From Ustilaginoidea virens (taxonomy: Eukaryota; Ascomycota; Sordariomycetes; Hypocreales; Clavicipitaceae), in NCBI RefSeq assembly GCF_000687475.1, contig NC_057318.1, positions 806,001-870,000 of the forward strand: a DNA stretch of 64,000 nucleotides, written 5' to 3'. The notes beneath the pieces were generated by a model. It was not told where the DNA came from, searched no databases, and was given only the letters and a program-made list of their open reading frames with translations. The first letter of the stretch is position 1; every line of letters begins with the position of its first letter. Made by a program: the position numbers and the translations under genes. Below are positions 21,565-33,556 of this stretch, one piece after another.

Positions 21565-23295
21565 ATGGCTGAACTCTCAGATCCTGCCTTGCAGGTCATT
21601 GTACTGGTACGTTGACCGGATCACTGCAAAGTCTATTGAGCGTCTTGTTGCTCCAGATAGGTGTGTGCCCTCTTTTTTTTTTTTTTTTTACCAAAAAGAA
21701 AGGCGCATTCGCACAATCGTCCCCCCTCCCCCCAGGACCTGCTGGGATCTTGGGTCCCCGTCATCCCCCCATTCGCCACCCTGTCGTGAAAGCTGTTGTT
21801 GTGCTGACGGGCGAGTTTCTTGCAGGGTTCTGGAGGAGGGCCCGAAGAGTCCAACGTCACAGCACTCCTGGTTCGCTCCGTGGCGGAAAACTGGTCCAAG
21901 GGGTCCATCGTGGCTGTCGATGCCGGCGTGCATCTGTCGGCGGTGGCCCGGCTCGTCCAGGAAGCATATCCCGACGTGTTGCCGGCGAAGCCGCCCTTCA
22001 CGCTCACCAGGGGCCCCTTTGCCGGTCTCGATCTGCCGCACGCCTCGGCCTCGGCCAACGCGGCGCACATCACCCGCTCGCTGGTGGACACGTACCTCAT
22101 CACCCACCCGCACCTCGACCACATCTCGGGATTCGTCGTCAACACGGCCGGCCTGCCCGGAACCCGGCCAAAGAAGCTGGCCGGCCTGCCGAGCACCATC
22201 CAGGCGCTCAAGAACCACGTCTTCAACAACGTCATCTGGCCCAACTTGAGCGACGAAAACAACGGCGCCGGGCTCATCACCTACCTGCGGCTGGTCGAGG
22301 GCGGGAGCCCCGCGCTGGGCAACGGCCCGGGCAAGGGGTACGTCGAGGTATGTGACGGCCTCCTGGTCAAGGCCTTGGGCGTCAGCCATGGGCACTGCAT
22401 CGAGAGACACTCGCACCGGGGGTCGGCGTCGGGCGCGTCGCCCCGGTTCGGCAGCCACGACGCGTCGTCGCAGACGCCGCGAAGGGACCTGCACAGCCAC
22501 GTCGGCTCGCAGCTGGCAACGAGGGGTCAAGCGCTGCTGCTAAGCCAGGCGGCCCTGTCGACGGCGGCGGCGGCGGCGGTGTCGTCGTCGCCGTCGCCGT
22601 CGCCGCAGTTTGGCGGCAGCGGCGGCGAGCTGGACAAGTACTGCGTCTACGACTCGAGCGCATACTTTATCCAGGACCAGTCGCACCGCCGCGAGGTGCT
22701 CATCTTTGGCGACGTGGAGCCCGACAGCATCTCCCTGAACCCGCGGAACCTGGGCGTGTGGCAGGAAGCCGCGCCCAAGATCGCCGCGGGGACCCTGACG
22801 GCCCTCTTCATCGAATGCAGCTACGACGACTCGCAGAGCAACGACCGGCTGTTTGGGCACCTTAAGCCGTGCTTCATCATGGAAGAGATGCAGGTGCTCG
22901 CCGACGAGGTCGACTCGGCGCGTCGCCTGCTACGGGCGTCAGACACGCGCAAGCGCAAACGGCCGAACCTCGACGACGACGCCGCCGACGCCGCCGCCGT
23001 GTCTCCGAAATCCGCCAAGCCGACGGCTTCCCGGCCGGCCGGAAGCGCAGCAGAGCACGGCGCCCACACGCCTCACCTGGCCACGCCCACCGACGAGCTG
23101 TCCCTCCCAGAGGCACTCGAGCTGGCCCGCCCGCTGCAAGGGCTCAAGGTGGTCATCATCCACGTCAAGGAGCGGCTGGACGACGGGCCCTGCGTGGGGG
23201 ACAGCATCCTGCAGCAGCTCAAGGAGCACGAGGCGAAGGCGAATCTGGGCTGCGAATTCGTCATATCCAAGTCGGGAATGAGCTTTTACTTTTGA
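21565..23295 (+). CDS. PDE1: Class II (low-affinity) cAMP phosphodiesterase, PDE1-like
   Basis: Two exons, 21565-21606 (42 nt) and 21826-23295, giving 503 aa. The short first exon MAELSDPALQVIVL joins to GSGGGPEESNVTALLVRS, the typical N-terminal strand of class II phosphodiesterases. The metal-binding signature HPHLDH is at residues 108-113, followed by SGFVVNTAG. Further family blocks are ALGVSHGHC, AYFIQDQ, ILIFGDVEPDS and IECSYDDSQSNDRLFGHL. Two insertions stand out: a Ser/Ala-rich loop (about 205-280) and an Ala/Asp-rich linker (about 385-440). Role: hydrolysis of cAMP to damp PKA signalling, which in fungi affects conidiation and appressorium-type development. The intron carries a poly-T run before its acceptor region. 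Confidence 0.93.
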
Positions 23296-25692
23296 CCTGT
23301 TTTTTTTTTTTTTCTTCTTCTTCTCCTTCTTCTTCTTCTTCTTCTTCTTCTTCTTCATGCCGGCCATTTTGGTTTTTCTGGCTCCGGATACCCATATCAA
23401 AGGGGGTGGGTGTTGCACGAATGGATGAATCTAGGTTACGCCCCGTCTTTGAACTGCGTGGACGCCTGCAGCCCGGCCTGGTTTTTGCTTCCCGGAAGAC
23501 CGGCGACGTCGCGGTGCGCCTGCCCAGCCGTTGCTTGTTGCCGTGCTGCCCTGCCAGACGGCCGTGTTCATCCTCACCACTGCCAGGCTGCAGGTCGCCC
23601 CGCACACGAATGTATGCCTTGAATGTAGTCCTGTAAGCACGGCTGCTCTTGCTACGTTGGAAAGTACGAATGGATATGCAAGACGACCTACGACCGTACA
23701 GCAAGGATAGCCACGGCTAGCTTGATAATTCCACGGCACGAATGTACTTGATACGCGAGGTGATGCACGGCCTCGGGCGGTAGGCCCGCGCGGCTGTCCA
23801 CCCAGCGCGCGTGCAGTCTTGTGAAGTGGTTTGAACCGGCTGGTCGTGCAGCGACAGCACAATGTAGTATCCGCAACGCCGCTTGCTTCATATGTAAGCA
23901 GCCAACCGGTCGCGAGGCGCACTCCAGCGCGTCTGGACGCACATACTCGGATCTGGGCCCCGCAGTGACGAGGGAAAGCGAGCGCCGCCTGGCTATCTGC
24001 CAATGCATTGACGGCGAGGCCAGCAAGAAACGGCGTACATGCAGCCAGCCAGCCCCTTCCCGCTCTCTCTCCAGAACACAGCGAGCCATGCAGTAGAGCT
24101 GTATCCCCGACCGCCTGGCGTGCAGCTAACCGCTTCGGCACTCACCTGTAAAACTTGCCAGACAAGAGCACCGCAACGCGTCGCGGCCCCCGTGTCTAGG
24201 CGTCGACAGAGCAGCATCGGGGTGCATGAGTGAGCCCGACGTCAATGTTGGAGCGAACCTCTCGCCGGCCTCTACTAGCGTATCGCGCAAAGCTCCTCAT
24301 TTTAACATAGTAGTTAGTGCACGATAATATAAAAGGAGGTATATACTTCTTTCTTAAAACGGTCCGCACAATCTGCAGTTCATAAAGCAAGGCTCTATCC
24401 CCTGTGCATCCTTGTAAATATTGCCAGCCTCCTTCACCGACGTATTCCGCCACCTCTTAAACCTCACATGGCAGCTCAAGGCACTATAATATAAAAGAAG
24501 CTAGATACTTCCTCATCGAAACGGTCCGCAAAATCCATCAAGGCTCTATCCCCTGTGCATCCTTGCTAAATCCTGCCAGCCTCCTTCACCGACGTATTCC
24601 ACCACCTCTGAAACCTAACATGGTACTGTAGCTCAAGGCACTATAATATAAAACGAGCTAAACACTTCCTCATCAAAACGGTCAGCAAAGTCCACAGTTT
24701 GCAAGGCAGTCCTCCATCGCCCCTTTGCTTCCCTCGATTCTTCTGGCCTCGGCCCACCAGCTCTGCAGCCTCGGCAATCCACCCCCCGGCCTCGGCGGCC
24801 CATGACATCGTGGCGTGGCCCGTCCCGTCCCGTCCCGTCCCGTCCCGCGGAGCCGCCTCGCATCAAGCTGCCTCGGGGACGACTCCGCGTGCCTGTTTCA
24901 TCACTACCAGATGGGAAAATCGAGAAAATAATCAATAATAATAACAATTATAGCAGTAATAATAAAAGATCCCCATGCTGGAAAATACAAGCAGAAACAG
25001 AATCAATAAAATCAAAAAAATCAAAAAACCAACACAACATGTCTGGATGCAATCGTCGCCCTCGACAAAAAAAGTAGGGCACGGGCATTTCGCCCGACTG
25101 TCCCCTGCTGTCCCTTGGGACCCTGTTCGATTGTGCTGTCGTTTCCTCGCTGGGAGCTTCATGCTTCTCCGGCGGCGTGCGCGGCGTGCGCGGCGCGTCC
25201 ATTCTTCATAGGACCCCTGTACCGCGTCCCAATCCCAGATGATACCATCGGATTTCACCATCGGATTTCCTCCATCCCACCGTTCTCGCCGTTGGTTCCT
25301 TTCGGCTGCGTCTGCGGGCAAAGGCCCGGGTCGCAAGCCGCGTTTCCGCGCTTCTCCACAAGGAGGAACTTGCCCGGGTTGCCCGAGCTTCCCCTTGATC
25401 AGCCAGACCTCAACATTCCTCGAATTCCCCCTTTGCCTTTCCTTTCCGTCACGCCCGGGGCGGCTCGGCAAGGCTTGGCACGGCAATTCACGCTCGTATT
25501 GCCCAATTGGAGTCCGAAACTTTTGGCTTGGTTTTTTCCCTTCAATATTCTTATTTTTGTTTTCGAGAGAATAAAACTGAAAAAAAAAACAAGAGTAACC
25601 CCTAAAGACAAAAAAGAAACTGCATGTTAGTTTAGTCCATTTTGTGACCGCGTCTTCGGATGGCAGTGCTTACCAAAAGTCTTTCTTCATCC
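23296..25692. other. Convergent spacer with several repeat arrays
   Basis: Lies between the 3' ends of the phosphodiesterase (+) and C2H2 factor (-) genes. It has a CTT microsatellite at about 23313-23356, a three-copy ~160-bp tandem repeat at 24319-24690 and a CGTCC run at about 24820-24848. Open frames here lack family resemblance. Confidence 0.65.
24319..24695. repeat. Tandem repeat, three copies of ~160 bp
   Basis: Units start with gcac-gataatataaaa (24319), gcac-tataatataaaa (24481) and the same (24638), giving periods of 162 and 157 bp. Shared landmarks inside are 'aaacggtccgca', 'aaggctctatcccctgtgc' and 'gccagcctccttcaccgac'. The third copy is truncated after 'aaaacggtcagcaaagtcc'. 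The repeat is less GC-rich than its surroundings. Confidence 0.88.
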
Positions 25693-27424
25693 TCATCCAC
25701 TAGAGTAATGTCGTCGGTTGGTCTCCGCAGGAGTATCCGACGCTGCCGAGCTCAGTTTCTTGGTCATGTTCGCCATGTAGGCAAGACGTTTCTGCACGTC
25801 GCCGATCTGCTGCAAGCTGCGGGCGTCATCTGGCTTGTTCAGGCCGCGGACAATCTCCTCGACCACGCGTCGCTGGTCGAGCCACTGCTCGAGGAGTGGC
25901 TTGGCAGGCGTCTGCTTGGAATCTGCCACCGGCATCGACTTGAGCGTCGCCTTGCGGTTGCCATTCTGGGGCTCTGCCCCCTCCGTCTTTCTCTTGCGAC
26001 CTTTGGTGGACTGTGCGTTGGTGCCGGATGGAGGCGAGCCGCCAGCACTGCCGTGATCGTTGTGCACGCGCTTCATGTGGTCTCGCAGATTCCACTGACG
26101 AGGGAATCCGCTGCCTGGAACAGCGCGCTCACAGCCCTCGTAGACGCAAAGGAAGGGCTTGTCGCCATGTCCGTGCAATCCATGGGCCTCGCGCTCGTGT
26201 CGCAGCAGGCAAGCAGTTGAGGAGAAGCGAGCGCCCTCGCAGGAGTCAGCCTTGCAGCGGTATGGTTTCAGGTGAGAGTCGACGAATTTGCTAATGTTGA
26301 AAATGTCAGTTCATTTTGCCGTCAATGTCTTCTTGCTCATCCGCAGCAGGGCGTGCGCTTGAAAAGGGCCGGTGTTCTTACTCGTAGTTGCACTTGAGCT
26401 TCTCGGCCTTGTGGTTGCAGCTCGCTTGTCCCTCCCAAGGACAGTGAAAGAGACCATCGGGCCCGGGTGCGGCATTCTTGTACAGTTCATGGTCCCTGGC
26501 CGAGGATTCACCGTCACTTCCCTGCTTACGAAGATGAAATCCGCTGGGAAGAGACAGGCCATCTTCAAATCCCGAAATTTCCTTTTTCACGTCTGTCGCA
26601 ATTGAAACCTTGCGTTCCGCACTGGTAAAAGGAGAAACCAAAAAGAACATGTGAGAATGACGTCTCGGCAAAGGATGCTGCAAACCGTGTTCGACATACC
26701 TTGGGGAATCCCCAGCAATATCAGAATTGGGGCTTGTTGCACTGGGCAACCATACATCATCAACGGTGGCGGGAGAGGAAGTACGAGAAATGGAGCTAGA
26801 AAAGCAATCCCATGACCCCGGCGAGGAGTTGTCTGGCAAGACCGATTCAGGACCCAAGTGCATGTGAGCAGGAACCATGTGCATGGGGCTGCTGGAATCA
26901 GCTACAGCAAAGGAGGCACCCGGGGCAGCCATGGTCATGTCAAGGCTGAGCTCAGGCCAGTACATCTGAGACGGCACGGCATGTGCGTCTGCAGTTACCA
27001 AAAGGCAAGAATCCATCCCGGCCATGGTTCCAGTCATGGCAGCGGTCCTAGCATGGGGCATATTCCTGAAAGCGGACGCATGACCTCTGCTCATCTGGGA
27101 TGATTGAGAGAGAGACGAGCCGCACGATCGGCTCGAATCTGCCCTAGACATGACTTGTGCCATGGATGAGCTTTGTGAAGTGTTTCTCGGGCTGACCCAA
27201 ACCGAGTCCATGGACTGGGCGTGCTCCAGCCTTGATCCTCTGGGCGTGGTTTGGCCCGATGTGAAAAGATAGTCCTCGGCTTCTCCAGAGTGGGTAGATC
27301 CATTGTCCGGGTACTCCGGAAAGCTTTGGGAGCCGTCTCCAGTTGCCCATGATGACCCGTTCAACAGGTCTGGGGAAGATTCCGCTTGAGTGAAAGCAAA
27401 CATGCCAGCGGGATTTGAGGCCAT
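25693..27424 (-). CDS. C2H2 zinc-finger transcription factor
   Basis: Three exons, 27424-26700, 26621-26382 and 26290-25693, giving 520 aa. The first intron is a multiple of three and open, but it has a GTATGT donor, a strong pyrimidine tract and a CCAG acceptor, so it is real. Residues 1-240 are Ser/Met/Pro-rich and disordered, typical of an activation region. C-terminally, a partial finger (FHCPWEG...CNYDKF) precedes two fingers: YRCKADSCEG with RHEREAH, and FLCVYEGCERA with LRDHMKRVH. A basic KGRKRK stretch follows and then a helical tail. The frame stays open upstream of the ATG to a good acceptor at about 27451, so an additional 5' exon or a 5' UTR intron is possible. Targets are unknown. 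It faces a 7.4-kb non-coding interval, as seen for developmental regulators. Confidence 0.85.
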
Positions 27425-29186
27425 TGATGACTGATGATAGCTGTAATCGCGGCTTTGGTCAGTACGTCAAGCTCTACGTGTTTTTTTTTTCGAGTTGAAA
27501 TGCACGACACATTGAAAATCAAAAAACTGAAACGAAAAGAAAGTTTGAAGCCATAATCAACTTTGATCCCTGCAAGAGTATATTAGTCCACGTCGTAGAA
27601 ACGGAAACGCAAGGGACGGTTGTCACAAACCAGCTTCTGAACCAAGGCGTTATTGACTCCGGAAGTTCCAGGTAATATATCCATGGGGCGTCATTGGAGA
27701 TTCGAGTTGTTGATGCCGTGTGGCTTCGGGTTACTGGAAGGTTCATCCTGCATGACAGTCGAGGTATTCGGGTGCAAAATTAGTCCAGTGGCAGAGCTGC
27801 TGTATGTCCATATGCAGGATGGCGTTCCACTCGTGCTGGTTCCATTGCCGCACTTGTTCCACGAGAGTGCAGAAAGTCGGGCCAAAGAATGCTTTCAAGA
27901 TAAAAGAAAATACCAGGTCCAAAGGTGATTTCATGGAATCCTCAGTCATAAAGCCGGCGATATCAAAAGTCCTCACGACATCATTGACGGGGAGACAGCC
28001 AGTGTGGAAGCGGCGGAATCTAAAAACAAAACAGAAAAGAAAAATACGGCGCGCGGTTGCGACGCAATCGAATTAGATTGCGAGAACTTGAAGTTCATTC
28101 GTACAGACGCTTACCCATCGTCAGAAGTCGATCAGGTTGGCTAACCCGAGATCCTGGCCCGCGGGACGAAGACGAAAGTACTTCCGGAGTACATCAGGTG
28201 CCATGCCATGGATCCCGGGAAGGGACATGGAACCAGAGAAGAAGATGATTGTAGACTTGACAATCCCGGTTGCTTGGATGATTCCTGTGGAGCTTGAATC
28301 CGCACAAAAGCATGCCTTACTCATCATACAGCGGGCTGTATTTCTGTCCTTTGCAATTGTTCGTTTTCCTTGCCCGGCTCGGGCAAGTCCTGTGTCCGAT
28401 CCCAATAGGGTTGGGGTGTGCAAGTCCTGGTATAAAATGGACATTTCCAAGAAGAAAAGAAAAAATCCCGGGAAAATAGAAAATAATCCAGGGAAAAGAA
28501 GCGAACAAAGGGAAACGAGAAAGAGACAAGGACAGAAGGAAAAAGTACATGATTGTCCACTCAACATGACGGGAGCTACATCCAGGAAGCTGAAATAGAA
28601 GGAAAACAGTACCTAGAAAGTGATTGAACCTCATCGAGGTTGACTGTTGTGTTATTGTAACCGGGCATGTTGGCCGGGTGTGGAACAACCAGAGCAATTG
28701 GCATTGTATCCTGGGTAAGAGACTATGGAGTCAAAACACCCTGAAACCAGTAGATCGGAATTAGATCAACTTGTCAAAGTCAAGTGGCAAAGCAGAACGC
28801 GTCCCCGGTGGCAAGGCCTTGGGTGCCTGATGCCTTTGCTAGTGTTGCAACGAGGCAAGTCCTGATGTTGATTTGGGAACAACAAAGAGAGACCGGGGGG
28901 TTGGGAGGGATTCCTTTGGGCTGTTTCTCTTGTGGCAAGGTCAGGCAGGAGGTAAGGTAGTTGGAGCGGGAAGACGTCTCTGTGCTCGGATGATTCAGAA
29001 TAACAGACGGGAGGAATGTAAAGAGAAGAAGAGGCAATAAAGGTGTCGGTTGTTGGCGTCGGGCTGGAAAGGTTGGGCAGAAAATTGCGGACGGGAAAAG
29101 GCTTTCGGTCGGGCCATGGGGAGCATGGGGTTTTATTGTCGTGGGTGGAAGCCTGACGGCGATATCAGCGTCCAGACAAACAGACA

Positions 29187-29227
29187 GACAAGACAGGCAA
29201 GACAGGCAAGACAGGCAAGACAGACAG
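29187..29227. repeat. 10-bp minisatellite (gacaggcaag), ~4 copies
   Basis: Short head-to-tail array; on the minus strand it would read as Cys-Leu-Ser repeats inside a spurious frame. Confidence 0.8.
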
Positions 29228-29871
29228 GCGGCGGCAGCGTGGCCCCACCGGAATGGCCTGTCGACGGACGCATCAGAGTTCCAGGCAGGGCCGCTGACAA
29301 GGGCGGCCGGGGGCCCGCATGGATGCGCTGGCAGACTCATGGCGAGTGATTGCGAGCGACGTGCCAGCGACGTGCCAGCGATTCGGTCGTAGGACAGGGA
29401 TGAAGCTGTGACCGGTATCCCGTGCGTGATGGCTCGAAGTTGCGTCGAGTCGAGAGGGGCAGGCCTGGTGGTGGAGAAGGAGAGCAAGGCCAAGGCGGGT
29501 GAAGCGCACATTACGGAGTTCTGCGCACGTTACTGGCCCGCGCATGGCGCCAGCTGTGACGCGATGGCAAGGGGTGGGGGGGGGGGTGCATGTGGGAAGG
29601 TGGGTAGGTGGGAATCACTGGACACCGCCGACACCGCCGACACCGCCGACAGCGAAGCAGTGCACATGCATGCTGGGGGCTGGCCAAGGTTGGCCAGTGG
29701 GGGACCGCCGGAAACAATTGACTCTTGGCGGGGCCAGCGGACAGCGGCGCGGACCAGACTGCATTGACGCATGGCGAGACAATTTCCCCTCCCCCGGCCC
29801 CCTGCGCTCTCTTCTCCTTGTGTACGGACTACATGTATGATTCCTCGCACTTTGCTGGTTTGCTTCTCCGC

Positions 29872-29908
29872 CGTTGCCGTTGCCGTTGCCGTTGACGTTG
29901 CCGTTGCT
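29872..29908. repeat. 6-bp microsatellite (gttgcc), ~6 copies
   Basis: Hexanucleotide array in the non-coding interval; a 9-bp caccgccga array of three units lies nearby at 29624-29652. Confidence 0.8.
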
Positions 29909-32041
29909 GGATTCCACCGCGTCTTTTTTTCCGTGCCGTCTCTGGCCTGGCTACCGTCTCCGTACTCCGTAAGCATTCACAACCATCAGAGCAGGGCTTG
30001 TTCAGGACGTGCTCTCCCTAGGGTAGGGGCGGGACGGGGCTGGCAGCCTGGCGAGGAAAGATGGATGCAGCTGATGAAAAGGCATCATCAGTCGACAGTG
30101 ACAGTGACTACTGGACAGCGTGCCAACTGCCAACTGCCAGGGGTGGATGAAATAACTCAGTCAGGTCCCAGAAACACGTCAGAGAGCATGGGTTGCAACC
30201 AGGAGCAGGGATGTGGCCGTCATAGCGGTGCTTGGTGCTACCCTCACCGCCCTCTCCGAAGCCTCGCAGAGTTTGTCAAAGTTTGTCAGAGTTGTCAGAG
30301 TTGTTTTCCCTCCTCTACAGAGTAGTCCGTACGTGGCCGGCCACACGCTCTTCTCGAACAGCGACGGGGATGCGTCCGTCATGCAAGGGTTTGCTCGCCA
30401 GGATACCAAGTCACGCTGGTCAAGCCAAGCCAACACGGAATTAAATATTCCGTACCCGTGTGTGCCTCCCTCCCTACTCCGTACTGTGCTCACGTCTGCC
30501 AACATAGCACCGCGCTTCAGCTCCGACCCCTCAGCTCAGCTGACGACAACTCGTAGAACCCAGAGTACTCGCACTCGGTCATCGGCTCTTCTCTGATTTG
30601 TTGGCGAAGATGCGGGACGGCGCGCAGCACGTGGGGAAATGTGTGGATGGGTGGATGGGTGGTTGTGAGCTCCACCACCCACCTACCCACCCAAGCTTGG
30701 CCCGGTTGGGCTTGACAAGACTTCAATTGACAACAGGTACGGACTACTCCGTACTCCGTAGTTGGTCACGTCGACGCTTTATTGTCGCTAAGCGCGGGCG
30801 GGCTGGTCGAAGAACGACTCCCTTTGGTTGAGACGACGATGGCCAATAATTTGCCTTGCCTTGTGCCGTCGATAATCAATCCCTTGACCGCCATTGATTC
30901 TGACACATCTTTCTTGGTCCGAGGGCAAGGGCAACTGAGCATGCTACGGTCGGATACGACAATTTGCCTTGCCTGCCAATGCCGCCGGAAATTCGTAGCA
31001 AAAATGACCATGTTCTTGGCACGACCCCAAATCGGTGACAAAAAGTGCCGACTATCGACTAACTTGGGCACCTTACAATGCACCACCTAACCCGGAATGG
31101 GGAGCCCAATCAGCGGTCGACTTGCCTTGTTTATTGCAATCGCCAGTCAAGATTTTTTCTTTCTTTTTTTTTCTTTTTTCTTTGTTCTTTTTTTGCTCTG
31201 CTTTTCTTCATCTTTTCATCATTCATCGCATCGCGTCGACGTGGAATCGCAAGGCTGCGGCCAAGCCATCAGTTGGTGTTTCCGCTCTTGTCAGTCTCCC
31301 TGTTCTTGGCTCGCAATGAGGGTTGTTACCTCCGAGATGAATCTCACTTGCCCGATGAGGCTCGTGTTCAACTTGATGCAGTGATTCATTGGCGCAATTT
31401 TACTTGCGCCTCGAGACGGAGGAGCTGTTGCCAAGCTCTGGCCATGCGGTCCTGATGGCGGTGAGTCTCAAGCAACTGTGCGTGGCTTGGCTATTCCATG
31501 AACGGATGTTATCCGCCTATGTGACGAGCACGTGACGAGCCCTTCCTCCTTGTCCGATTCCTGGTTTTTCGTCGGATGCAAATCTCTCATCGTATCGGCG
31601 GCAGCATGTCGGTCAACGACGTGCTGGCATGACACTCCGAGGCCTTTTTCGAGATGGGAAATCGGCGGTGTGCAAACGGCGTAATTTTTCTTCTTCATCC
31701 TGAAGTAACGTCTCCATGGCACAAAAACAAAGCCGAACCATTCATCCTACGGAGTACTCCGCCCACATGCTCAGCGAGGGAAAAAGAGAAATAAAGGGCC
31801 GGCATGCTCGTTGAAGCAGCCAAGGTTGGCTGAAACTTTGACGACGAAAAATGACAGGTCTCGAGCCTCGCATCACCACTTGGCGGATCTTTGCGCTCCT
31901 TATTATGTGCGGCTTGGAAGTCTCTGCAGCTGGCATGTTCACTGCCACACCCCTGCTGAAACCTTGGGCGATTGGGTAGGGGGGGCTGGGCATCCACGCG
32001 GCCTGAGCTGGGTACGAAAGCATAAGCCATGGCCATCTTTT

Positions 32042-32060
32042 GGGGGGGGGGGGGGGGGGG
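32042..32060. repeat. Poly-G run (19)
   Basis: Uninterrupted G homopolymer in the divergent interval. Confidence 0.9.
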
Positions 32061-32579
32061 TCTCGAGCAAGCATAAAAAGCTCGGTGCGCGGTGGTGCCT
32101 ACAGATACCATTCCACGCTCGTACATGAGTAATTAGACGTTGTGTGAAGAAGGCGGAGCTCGGTGTAGTGCGCCTTGCCGATCTTTGAGCGGTTCTGTTC
32201 CGTCATTGCGGCCCAAAGCAAGTATACGTTGCAGTTCTCCTCGGCCCAAGTATTTTCTCGCGACATTTAGATGAGTGTCACCGCCGTCCGACACCCTGTG
32301 TTTGTTCAGGGAAGGTCCTTGTTTCTCTTGACATGCCTGTAGCCGAGGGGGACGGAGTTCAGGGTTCAAAGGTTCCTAAACTTGCAAGGTTCTCGAGTTC
32401 CCACTTCTGGACCAACACTGGTTGATAGGGGCTTGACGTCAGTTCTTTTGTTTTTGTGCCGTGACTCGTAAGCCACTTGCTTGTTGGGCAACATATTGAG
32501 AGGTGAAAGGTGCCCAACTTTGTCGGCCTGTGTCAGCGGGAGGATGAGGGTGATGAGCTGATGGGTAACCAGTCCGGTC

Positions 32580-32595
32580 TACGGAGTACTCCGTA
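32580..32595. repeat. Perfect 16-bp palindrome TACGGAGTACTCCGTA
   Basis: Full palindromic form of a motif that recurs as TACGGAGTA or TACTCCGTA at least 14 times in non-coding DNA of this window (for example 29963, 30475, 30740, 31748, 32881, 33193, 33687, 33813, 33984). Confidence 0.9.
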
Positions 32596-33469
32596 CATGT
32601 TGCCGACATTCCGTTGGGGAGGGAGATGAACAAGGGCTCGCTCGGGACTTGGTGTCGTTCAGGCGTCCACAATCCGCATTTTGTCGGTTCAGCGACGGAG
32701 GTCATGTCCGAATCTCGGCGTCGGGGCATGGAACCACGGATGTTTTTTTGGTCCTGTGGCCCTTCTTGCTTCTGCGACTTGTTCCAGTGTTTGGAGTGAC
32801 CTCTCATACTTTTGTGCCGCGTTGTTTTATTGGTCGTGTATGGATTTCCGACTCCGTGGGCTGGCGATAATCAGAGGGAGTACTCCGTACTCCGTCCTGC
32901 TAGCCCCAAGGTAGCATTGGTCTAATGTGACGTTTTCCACATGCGGATGATGACGGGCATGCCTATTGCTTTGCGCGGACAAGGAAAAAAGAAGAGGGCT
33001 GGGACCGCTGGGCCAATAGTCTCGGCGCCAGACCCAAACCCGAGCAGGGCTACGAGCGCTACGAGCGCGCAAGAGTGCTGCTGAAACCTTCCGTCGTCCG
33101 GTATGTGGTTTCTGGAATTGGCCACTCGGGCGCCGGTGTGCCCCTTCAGGTTGAAACAGAATCCTGCCACCGGTGGGTGAAGTCTGGTTGCTTACGGAGT
33201 ACACGCGGGCCACTCGGCATATCGCCCCGTTGACGATGTGCCTTGTGCCACGGTTCTACTTGTATCGCCTCTAGGATGATATGTGCGGGAATCCTTCTTT
33301 TCCTCTGGGGCTGTATCTCTCTGGGGCTGTGGAGCGGCATCAGCCGAAAGCAGCCTGGCACTTGAGATCTTATAGAAGCCCCCCAAAAAGTCTCTGGACT
33401 TGATCGTGGTAAAATCTCTGGTACCATTGGAAGTTGACTGTCGACCTCTGGTACTTGCTTGAATGGAGT

Positions 33470-33512
33470 GCCCTAGGTAGGTACCCAAGGTAGGTACCCA
33501 AGGTACCTCGGT
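33470..33512. repeat. TAGGTACC cluster
   Basis: Palindrome-rich stretch containing CCTAGG, then 'gtaggtacccaag' twice and GGTACC again, within 45 bp. Confidence 0.75.
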
Positions 33513-33534
33513 AGTTGGGCCAACTGTTGCGGGT

Positions 33535-33556
33535 GGGGGGGGGGGGGGGGGGGGGG
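33535..33556. repeat. Poly-G run (22)
   Basis: Longest G homopolymer in the window, followed by ccgaggggggcgg. Confidence 0.9.

Noticed and set aside
26622..26699. Reading this segment as coding in the C2H2 factor
   Set aside because: It is in frame and open, but has a GTATGT donor, a long pyrimidine tract and CCAG acceptor, so it is an intron of 78 nt.
28780..29511. Minus-strand frame of 243 codons in the long divergent interval
   Set aside because: Contains a Ser-Cys-Leu array from a microsatellite and no domain-like segment; more likely part of a long leader or non-coding.
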